This document shows positions 1 to 8,822 of a stretch of 64,000 nt of DNA, piece after piece. The stretch's first letter is position 1; each line of letters starts with the position of its first letter. The DNA comes from Corynespora cassiicola (Eukaryota > Ascomycota > Dothideomycetes > Pleosporales > Corynesporascaceae). Position numbers and translations under genes: made by a program. Under the pieces are notes generated by a model. It saw only the letters and a list, made by a program, of their open reading frames with translations, made no database searches and was not told the origin of the DNA. The DNA lies in contig JAEUWY010000023.1 in assembly GCA_022059125.1 (NCBI GenBank), positions 2,480,001 through 2,544,000 on the forward strand, given 5' to 3'.

Positions 1-445
1 ATGGGGCGTGCCTAGATCCATCAGCTGCTGCTGCCACATCTTTTTAGTCCTGGAGGCCATACTCTTTGGCATATCCTCGCAACTGACATGCCGCAAGGTT
101 GCTGCTGAAACAGTTATCCCGCCAAACTGCCGGCTTGAAGATCTCGGTTCGCATGTGGCCTACGGCTTCTGGCGCGAAGAGCCGGAATGGCTGCGAGACT
201 GCGACTTTGGAGACGCCAACATCCTCGGAGTAGCCTATTTCCTCCATGGTGATGACATCAGGCCAGGTTGCATGGGCAAGATGTTTGTCGGGGTCGAAGG
301 GAGGCACCTCAGCCACTGGGTTCCTGATCAGGGTCTTCTCAAGCAGAGGCTTTATGCTTGGCAGTGGTGGTGGGATCGCTCGTTGAGTGGCAATGGCGGC
401 CATTGAGTCCTTGCGTTTGTTAGCGGTTGGTTCTGGTGCACCCAT
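1..445 (-). CDS. 2-oxoglutarate/Fe(II) oxygenase-like protein, 5' part only
   Basis: Partial gene that starts at 445 and runs off the left edge. Proposed exons are 445-63 and 11-1, with an intron at 12-62 (donor GTATGG, acceptor CTAG) that replaces a premature in-frame stop and gives the joined sequence GYAKEHAPF. The N-terminal segment, with PSIKPLLEKTL, the acidic-proline stretch VAEVPPFDPDKH and SSNLAACQLRGYA, resembles fungal proteins annotated as phytanoyl-CoA dioxygenase or 2OG-Fe(II) oxygenase-like. The metal-binding part lies outside the window, so the chemistry cannot be confirmed. A second start at 403 (MAAIATQ) is possible. I am fairly confident that the region codes for protein, less so of the family. 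Confidence 0.55.
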
Positions 446-2992
446 GCTGAAAGTGTGTTCTGCAGAGGGCTGTCTCGAGGGTCTGAGGGATAGAGACTAA
501 GGAACAAGTAGGGCTGAAAGAGCTGGTCGAGTCATTCGAGGGCCAGCCCTAGGGCAGGTCAAGTGAACTCGGACTTGAAAGATTGAAAGGTTTTGTTGGG
601 GTGAGATGAGGGGGTAGCAGAAGGTGTAGAGGTACCGTCTGCGACAGTGTTGTGCCTGACGTGACCGGGAGACGAGTCAATCGGGTGGAGTAACTCAGGA
701 CAAGAGTGAACTGGGTGGAGTAACGGTAAGGGGAGAGGAAGGAAATGCAACCCTTGCGACCCAATCCGTTAATGTATCTAACGATGTGCAGTGAAGGTGG
801 CACAGCCCGACCCGCGTCGACTGCATCGTGGGAGTGCGCGGGTGCACCTGCATTTCATTTCACTGGAAGCGAAGGTGACGCAACGAAACGGGCAGATCGG
901 AGAGTGCGAACAAGTTTTGTGCATGCCAATGGAATAGAAAGAGCCAGGTTGTTCTCACCTTCCGAGGGTTTGGTGCTGCAAAGATTCACGTGGAGTGAAC
1001 TGGGCTTTCAAAGTGCGCTGCCCTGGTTGAAGTTGAGTCCGAAAGAGGAAAGACACAAACGACGAGTGACTCGAGCAAGGATTCGGTTGGACTGCAACGC
1101 GTCGAATAATGAAGACTATGGAAAGCAACATGGCAGTCTGGAGATGCCTTGGTCTTTTTATATTTCGCCCTCGGCCACCTTAGTCGCCTGTCAAGTGCGT
1201 GGCATCGCAGCCGATGGCCATGCCCCCATGCTCCCCGGATTGAGTCGGTTCTGATACCGCTGGGGCGGCGCGTTGGCAACGTCCATCATCGGATGCCCCT
1301 CCACACCAGACGGGAACATGCCAGTACCGCGCATACGCCGCAGCCTGATCTTGCCGGCCGCCTCGCATCGAAACGTCGTCGAGGCATCTGATCTTATCGC
1401 CCTTATCGACGTTATCGAAGCTCTTCGGCAACAATCTCCAACCGTCACGCGCGGAATAATCCATTACGGAGAGAAGCCGAAACGTTGACCTGTGCCCCGC
1501 AAGCTTGATCCAAACTCGAGCCAGTCCCTCACTCGCTTCTGGGATGATGGAACCGGAGCCGGCATCGTGCGGTCCCATACAGGGCGATGTGGCTGTACCT
1601 TGGCTCTTCAGAAGAGGAGCTTTCACTGTGACTTTGTTACGGGATGAAGTCTGCTTCTGTTCACGGAAGCTCGCGATGCTCAAATGTATCACCTGAGGTT
1701 CCAGGTCCACGTCGCTTTGTTGAGGCGTTGGCAACAAAGCCCAATAGGATTAACCGTGGCCAGGCCCCAGCGAATTGCTCGGCCGCGCCAATATGGAGAG
1801 TGTGAAGTCGTCGGATACATTGCGGGCCTGTGCCCTGGTTCTTCCACTACGGGCGCTCTGGACGGAGGCAACGATGCATTCATCGCCTTGCCATTCGACC
1901 AAGATTGAACATCTAAAGCGGCGATACCAACACACGCAAGAGTGGAGGCACACATCTAAAGGTGTGGAGTACTAGCAGAGTGCCGTGATCATGAAGTTGT
2001 CCAAGTGGAGTCGCGGAGCCATATGGAGCGTCTAGGGTGTCTAGGGATTTAATGCCTTGAAAAGGGGAAGCGCATCAACTGGCTCAACTCATTGGCCGTT
2101 GGCCACGGATGGCCATCAGCCACCACTGGCGGCGAGTTGGAGACGTCCCCAGCGATCTTCAGGTCTTCGCATTGACTTGAGCATGCATTCGCTACAGGTA
2201 CCCTTTTTCACTTTACTTCGGCACCCATGATCCCCCAGAGTCATTGCAGTATGCACGTCTAGCTCGGAGTCAACACCCGTTGGCGAAGAACATTGGCTAA
2301 AGTGATCGGATCAAATGGAAGCGCCAGCACCCCTCCACACCAGATGTGATACCCTGCTTCCACGCCTGCATGCTTGAGCGGTCAACGGCGTTGGCTCCCC
2401 CACCAGCATGCACAATCACAAGAAGCGTTCCAGACATTTTTGTCGCAAGCCTGGGTAAGGCATGGATGCAGTAGCGCAACGGGAGGCAGTGAGGGCGCTA
2501 GGCCCGCTTCTAAAATTGAGAGCAGAGTTCAGAGGATGGTATAGATGCGGTCGAGCCGCACCTGAGTGGACAAATGGAAATCAAGCTTCTTCTCTCGATG
2601 CTCCACGTCAACCACCCTCACGGCGAGGGAGTGGGGAAGATGGAATCTGAGGGCCGTTTTGACGCCTCAACTGCTGCGAACGGTGAGGCGGGCGCATCTT
2701 CCCCAGCCCCGATCCTGGTTGCTTTCCCCGTGATGTGATGAAGGATGTGAGGTCTGTGTCGGCTCGCTCTACACCAGACGTGCCAGGCCCGGGTGGCTCG
2801 TGCCAGGATATGGTGGAGATCCTGGGGTCTCGCTTGCCCGAGGCGTCTTATCGATAATGCACCCGCATGCCACGTGCACTCGGCTGAACAACAAAAGTTT
2901 CTCCGAAGCGACGCGTTCCAACGACGCTCATTGCTGCAGATGCATGCACCTGACACTTGACGGCTTCCTTCCTCACGCTCAATCCGGTCACC
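446..2992. other. Gene-poor intergenic stretch
   Basis: No frame here reads like a protein. The open frames at 745-1254 (+) and 1180-1737 (-) have low-complexity, basic translations, no family motif and no consistent splice signals. A 15-nt motif, CCCCTCCACACCAGA, occurs twice (about 1297 and 2332). Its meaning is unknown. Confidence 0.5.
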
Positions 2993-3550
2993 ATGGGCGA
3001 GAAAGACTCAGATTCGACCAGCGCGTCCTGGTCCGGCCCGACTGCCAATAAGTTTGAGAGGTGCGTTGTCCTCCGCCGTCCTATGCCCCCAATTGCCATG
3101 GATCCTGACACCAACACGTCGAACAGCAAGGCGTATAGCGAGTACTTTGACCCCTGCCAGGAAGCGGCACAGAAGAGCATCCGCTGCCTCCATCGCAACG
3201 GCGGCGAGCGGGCAATGTGCACAGACTTTTTCCAGTACGAATGCCACTTCCTTCGTCCATCACGTCATCGTCGTCTCTCTCTGCAATCCTGCGGCGTTCT
3301 TGTCCGCTGGGAGCTTGCACCATTCTCATGACTGTGATTTCAATGCTGATTCAATCGTGTGCTATCAGGGCTTATCGAGACTGCAAGGAGCAATGGGTAC
3401 GTATCATCTGCCCGCCCCTCGCCCAGACCTTCCTTATCTCCCGTCCCAGATTACACGACCACTGACATCAGAGCGATCGCTGACCCTGCATAACTGGTTT
3501 AGCAAGCTGCACGGAAAGAGGCTAGAAAGAAGTCGTCCTGGTTTGGATAA
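2993..3550 (+). CDS. COX23: Cox23-like twin CX9C mitochondrial intermembrane-space protein
   Basis: Small four-exon gene: 2993-3060, 3127-3234, 3369-3396 and 3503-3550, with GT..AG introns; the total length is a multiple of three (84 codons including the stop). The product has the coiled-coil-helix-coiled-coil-helix signature: FDPC followed by nine residues to Cys, then MC followed by nine residues to Cys, around RNGGERAMC, and a basic tail ending in SSWFG. This is the Cox23 pattern. Family members are imported by the Mia40 oxidative pathway and help copper delivery and assembly of cytochrome c oxidase. Without splicing the frame ends early, so the exon model is needed. A related CHCH family such as Cmc or Cox19 is less likely because of the RCLHRNGG segment. 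Confidence 0.85.
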
Positions 3551-5656
3551 AAGTATTCACTGGCTGCTCCCTCGGACATGTATCTCCGCTCTGCATCGGT
3601 TACGGCGTTGGATACCACGGTTGTACAATATAGGAAAATTGACTCTGGGAATTGAAGGCGATCGGTTCTTTCATGGAACTCTTTGGAGCAATGGCCATCA
3701 TACACGATGGCTTTTTGCTCTGGAAATTGCCCGGCACGCAGTGGCAATCGCTCCTGCCGCCCGTTATGATCTGTCCCCGCTTTCTTTCGAGTTTCTTGGT
3801 CTCTAGCCTCATTATATCCTCCGCCTTGCGCCGGCTCTTGTGATCTCCCGAAATCGGTCCCGCACTTGACCTTTTCGGGTATTCGAATCCCTTCCCTCTC
3901 GGTTTTGCCCGACGACCACGCTACAGCTATCTCGAGTCCATCGCAACAAGCTGCAGCCCCAAAAGCAAAGATTGCCCACGTACTTGGCTTCTTGATCGTC
4001 CTTTGCGTCCACAGCCCAAGCAACACGCATTCAATGCCCTGTATGTGTGATCTGTTGGGACCTTTGCCGCTCCCCCGAAATCTCACGCCGTCGCCAACCC
4101 AAAGCAACCATCGCCGACGTCCATCAGAGCGATACCGCGATCGACTTGTACCATTTCATCTTGGCTGTCATTTTTTCGATACTTTGATCCTTGGCACCAA
4201 CGTTCAAGTAGAGGCAAACCGGCATTGCCGCGATCCCAATCTCGATCCCGTGGATGTGGGACTGATGCGATGCATTCGTCAAGCAACATCCCGGATAATT
4301 CAAGTGGGAACATTCAGTGCATGGGTATGAGCAATTGTGTCTCATGGGCAGCTTAAGGCAGCAATCAGGAGATAAGCCATCTTTCACGACCGCATCCCCA
4401 TTCTTGCCAGCCCCTTGCGTCTCTGAGCTCAGCGACAATTACGCCCATCATCGATTCAAGTGGAACCCTTCATCGGCTACGTCGCAAGATGACGCGCTTC
4501 TTGTTGCTGACTGTTGGTTGGCATCCTCTGATCCTTCTTTGTTGGAATCCTCCATCTTATGCTCAGCTTATGGCCTTTGCAGGCTATGAGTGCCGCAGAG
4601 ATCATTCGACTCTGCTGAATTCGAATGCCACGACCGCTTATATTCTGAAAGATCCGCCATTGTCAGCTTCTTTGGAGCTGTATGCAGCGCCAATCCTACA
4701 CGTGCTGTACAGGCCTGCTCATGACGAAGGGTCTTGTGCTGATTCTAGAGACCAAGTAAGACAGTTTGTTCGCATAACTCATCGTAATTCAGTTCTCTAT
4801 TTGTTCTCAGGAGCAATCCGCCTCTTACCAGTGTATATCCTAACTCACCTTAACATCCACAGCCATCAAGCTTTGTTTAGCTCAAATGTTAAGCAAAGCC
4901 GCAGATGACATGTCGTTTGTATTGGGTTGCCGACCCGCAAGGACTTTGAGGAGGCGACAAGGATACACCCTTCGAGATCGGTTGGTGTATCCGAGCACAA
5001 AGGCCTACCCCAAAGTCCTGTACAGGACCGCATCAATGCCAATTCATTCGAGTATAAGGCAAAGTCTCGACAATAAAAAAGGATTAAAGGTTGAGAGTCT
5101 TTGTATAAAAGCTTTTGGTCCCTACAACTGGACTCGGTAGCCTTGTGCTCTGGGGCATATTCAACATGTGCATCCTAGAATGACCAGATTGTACACCCGA
5201 TCGTTTTCCTAACAAGTACGTGAACAGTATACAGGCATACGGAAGCAGGACCCTCACGACATTGAAGATTTACCAGCGAACCGCAGTCCTCATTCGAATC
5301 ACATAGCCTGAGGACAGGGTTGCGATAAGCGGAAAATCATCCTGTTTGTCGATCTGTGCGGGGACGATGCACCACGAAGCTTGGCCATCTCCAATCGACC
5401 AGCCAGATGTACTGTTTGAATGCAATGAGCAACTGGGCAGTCGTCACGATGAAATGACGTCCCGAAGCTTTCACCAAATGCAGCTATCCGCACAGAAGCT
5501 CCTCTCTTGGAATGTCCCTCGGCACGGGATCATGATAGCAGCACAGACATTATAAGATATCCATGCCGATGGGAATCTAGCAAGATTCCTCTGGGTTTTC
5601 CCTTGCCATTCGGTAGCGAACTAATAGTTTTGTATCACTGTAGTACTGACAGTACC
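3551..5656. other. Intergenic stretch without a supported gene
   Basis: Several open frames of 60-200 codons lie on both strands (for example 3499-4107 minus, which is antisense to COX23, and 4489-4908 plus). None has recognisable motifs or coherent exon structure. No tRNA was found. The stretch ends in the upstream region of the MFS gene at 5657. Confidence 0.45.
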
Positions 5657-7293
5657 ATGTCTCAAACAGGAGAAGATGTTTGCTCCAACGATAAGCCGAA
5701 ACCAGCACCATTAAAGCCTGATGTGGCGCACATTGAGAAATACAGCACAGGAGACGACTTCATCGCGAGCATGAACAACCTCTCTCCTCCCGTGACACCC
5801 GAGGAGGCAGCCAAAGTGCGGGGGAAGATCGACCTGCGACTTCCCCCATTCCTCCTGGTGCTGTACATGTTCACCTGGCTGGACCGCGGAGCTCTGGGTA
5901 CGCGGGAACTCCCAAGGCCTTGTTCGATTGCGAAAAAGTATTGACTCGGACTCGTTTAGGCAATGCTGCTCTCATGGGCATCCGAGAGGAGATGCCCCTC
6001 ACCGGACCGCAATTTAGCCTCGCCGTGAGCATGTTCTTCGTAGGCACATGTATCGCCGATCTCTTCACCAACATCGGGATGAAGTACATCCGCCCGAGCT
6101 GGTATCTGGCCGGGGCCATGATCATATGGGGCGTGTTTGCAACTTTGCAGGCGGTTGCTAATGGGGCTCCGGGCATGTATGCCACGAGGTTTTTCTTGGG
6201 CGTGTTCGAGGCAGCCTTCATTGCTGGGGCGCCGTATCTGACGACGGTCATGTATCCTCGTGGTGTATGTCGATACACTCCTTGGCAAAATCTATGATCT
6301 GACATGTCTCTACAGGAATGGGGCAAACGCATCTGCGTCTACCTTGCCGGTACGCCCCTGGCCGGGGCCTTTGGCGGCTGGGTAGCTTACGGCGTCTCAC
6401 ATTTAGACTCGCATCCGACGCTCAAGAACTGGCAGATACTCTTCATCTTGGAGGGCGTGCTCACCATCGCCTTTGGCATCTCGTGCATCTGGGTGCTCCC
6501 GGACCGCCCGCACAACACACGTTGGCTGACGCCGCGCGAGCGCGACGTAGCAGAGTGGCGCATGCTCGTCGACGGGAATCGCACCCGCGGCAAGATAAAC
6601 TGGCGCACGACGCTCGCCCAGCTCAAGGACTGGCGGCTGCTGGCCAACATTGCCATCTACATGGGCCAGGTGCTGTCGACGTACACAATCGCGACCTTCA
6701 CCCCCATCATCGTGGCGACGTTCGGGTACGACAACGTAAAGGCCCAGCTCATGGTCGCGCCACCGTACTGCGTAGCCTTGGTCTTTTTGTTCGTCGTCGG
6801 CTATCTTTCCGACAGGTTCAGGACGTGCTCTGGCTTGCTGGTGGTGAACTCGGTTGTTGCGGCTACTGGAGACTTGATGCTCGCCTTGCTCCCAGCATCA
6901 TACAACCACGCGCGCTACGCCGCCACATTCTTGGTCATCACGGGGATCCTGTCCGGCGTCGTGCTCTCGCTGGGGAACATCACGTCCAACTGCTGCGGCG
7001 ATGCCAAGAAGGCGATTGCCAACGGGTTGCTGCAGGCCTGTGGCAGCACCATGGGCATCGCGACGGGGTATCTGTTTCCGAGCAAGGATGGGCCGAGCTA
7101 CAAGGTCGGGTTTTGGACGCTGTTTGCGGCGACGGTGTGGACGGGGGTTGGGGCGGGGATCGTGACGGTGGTTAATGCGAGGGAGAATGGGAGGCGGGAT
7201 GCCATGTATGGGAAGGGGGAGGAGGGGGTTGCGGTGGATTTTGAGGAAGGGGGGTTGATGGAGAGGCATCCATATTGGAGGTATTACTTGTAG
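5657..7293 (+). CDS. MFS transporter, anion:cation symporter (Dal5/allantoate permease-like) family
   Basis: Three exons (5657-5897, 5960-6264, 6316-7293) give 507 residues, normal for the family. The cytosolic N-terminus is followed by TM1 with the FTWLDRGALGNA motif, typical of fungal ACS-family (Dal5/TNA1-like) permeases. The segment around the exon 2/3 junction (MYPRG-EWGKR) is the cytoplasmic loop after TM4, and the loop after TM6 carries PDRPHNTRWLT. The 3' half has six further hydrophobic segments, including GYLSDRFR, the second copy of the MFS loop motif. Members take up organic anions such as allantoate, nicotinate or tartrate at the plasma membrane; the substrate cannot be assigned. 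The next gene, a small secreted protein on the same strand, begins 362 bp downstream. Confidence 0.9.
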
Positions 7294-7655
7294 CACGGAT
7301 GCTTTGTTTTAACTTGGGACGCATATAACCTTTGGAGGCGTAGAGGTATGGGTTGAGTGATATCGCAGCTGGTTTTGGGTCTAAGAGTAAAGACATGACT
7401 CTATATAAAGTAAGAACAGAGATACATTAGAGTATCATACATAATATTAACGTATATATCACACACTCTCATCTCTCAGTGTTTGCAATAGTCTGCACTC
7501 ACCCGAAAATGTCGCACAACTCACTCAGCCTACCTCCAACTCCCCATAAAAACCACCCCAACCACTCTCCCTCTCTTCTTTCTTCTCTTCCCACCAATCC
7601 CCCTCCAAATCAATCTCGACCACAATCCAGCCATACAAACCCAACTCTCTCCAAC
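7294..7655. other. Intergenic/5' leader, pyrimidine-rich
   Basis: Short spacer between the MFS stop and the secreted-protein start. From about 7540 to 7655 the plus strand is a C/T-rich tract, as is common in fungal leaders. An in-frame upstream ATG at 7479 would extend the next protein, but only by low-complexity Ser/Pro/Asn sequence ahead of the signal peptide, so it was not used. Confidence 0.5.
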
Positions 7656-8270
7656 ATGAACATCCACACCCTCCTCCTCATCCTCCTAACCACCACCCTC
7701 CTCGCCTCCGCCCTCTCCTTCTCCTCCTTCCAAACCACCGCCTGGGCCACAACCCCCGTCCCCCACCCCACCCACCACATCTCCGCCTCCGACCACGCCC
7801 TCCCCACGGAACCCGAGCCCATGCCCGTCCCCACGCCACTTCCAGGCTCGTACACGAACCTCAAGGGCAGGAGGGGACGAGGAGCCACGGATGCGCTGCA
7901 CAAGGACAGGTGTGCAAAGTGCGAGGAGAATGTCTGGAAGTGCATCAAGCGCTGTGGGCCGCTCGAGGGTGGTGCGTGTTCGAAGCGGTGTGCTTGTCGG
8001 TTTTGCAATCACGGGTTTGTGAGTTTTTGCCTTTCTTTTGTTTCGCTCTGGTTCTGCTTTTCTTTTTTTTTGTTGTTGTTGCATGGTGTAGAGCTGTGGG
8101 GTTGGGATTTGGATGGACCGGTTTTTCTTTTGCCATTCGAAGTTGAGGGGGATGTGCGGATGTGGAGATGCGTTGGCTTGAGTTTGATGAGCGCTGCTTT
8201 GGATCGTCTGCTGACTGGTTTTTAGTGCAAGGATGAGTGCGAAATCGGTAAAATGTGCAAGAGGTGTTGA
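7656..8270 (+). CDS. Small secreted cysteine-rich protein (12 Cys in about 50 residues)
   Basis: Two exons (7656-8018, 8226-8270) joined by a 207-nt GTGAGT..TTTAG intron give 135 residues. Residues 1 to about 20 form a signal peptide (MNIHTLLLILLTTTLLASA). A Pro/Thr/His-rich spacer follows, then a basic stretch (KGRRGRG) that could be cut by a Kex2-like protease, then a compact C-terminal domain with 12 cysteines beginning CAKCEENVWKC. The last four cysteines come only from exon 2 (CKDECEIGKMCKRC), which strongly supports the splice. An even number of cysteines suggests six disulfides. I do not recognise the family; it could be a candidate effector, an antimicrobial peptide or a wall protein. 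The first exon is C-rich and turns G-rich toward its end. Confidence 0.75.
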
Positions 8271-8822
8271 GAGACAGCAGGAGAGGGTTCTACGTAAGTC
8301 AATGTTTGGTTGCTGTTAGAAAAGGGAGGGTTTCTGACTGGGATCAGATCGTCTCTTTCCTCGGGCTGAGACATAGGTAACCCTCGGTCTTGAAGCATTC
8401 TTGGGGTTTATAGGTTTGATTAGGGTATCTGAACTGGGTTGGTTCTGGGGCCTTCTTTATGGAGCTTATCTGGTAGTGATGAAATGAAAACATTAAACTT
8501 TAGCTATCGTCATTGACTGTGGTAATTTTGTGTTGGTATAGGTTCTGGAGGATGATGGGCGGGTCAGTGTTGGTAGACATGGCTACTGTGGAACACATGC
8601 ATTCCATCTCTCTGTCGTAGGTAACGAGAGGAACAAATGAAGCACGTAACAACACCTATTACATCAAGATTCGGAGCCATACTAACAGAGTCGTGATTCA
8701 TATTAGTTCATCTGAGTGAGTAGGGTATCTAGTCTTATCTAAACAATGCCTCGTGAAAGTAACCCCTCTGTATCGCACCTGGCGATAATCTAACCTGCTT
8801 TCCCGTTTTTGAATGTACATCC
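8271..8822. other. Convergent 3' intergenic region
   Basis: Spacer between the 3' end of the secreted-protein gene (+) and the 3' end of the rvt gene (-). It is AT-richer than the neighbours and no gene is seen. It should hold both 3' untranslated regions and polyadenylation sites. Confidence 0.5.

Noticed and set aside
745..1254. Open frame of 169 codons on the plus strand
   Set aside because: Low-complexity translation without motif, and overlapping open frames on the opposite strand; looks like chance.
3054..3806. Open frame of 250 codons on the plus strand
   Set aside because: It runs through the COX23 exons and introns in another frame; the spliced COX23 model with twin CX9C explains the region.
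3870..3930. Possible tRNA T-loop (TTCGAATCC)
   Set aside because: No matching T-stem, acceptor stem or anticodon arm could be built on either strand.
6318..7175. 285-codon frame in the plus strand overlapping the MFS exon
   Set aside because: Shadow of the MFS coding sequence; Arg/His/Ala-rich and without transmembrane pattern.
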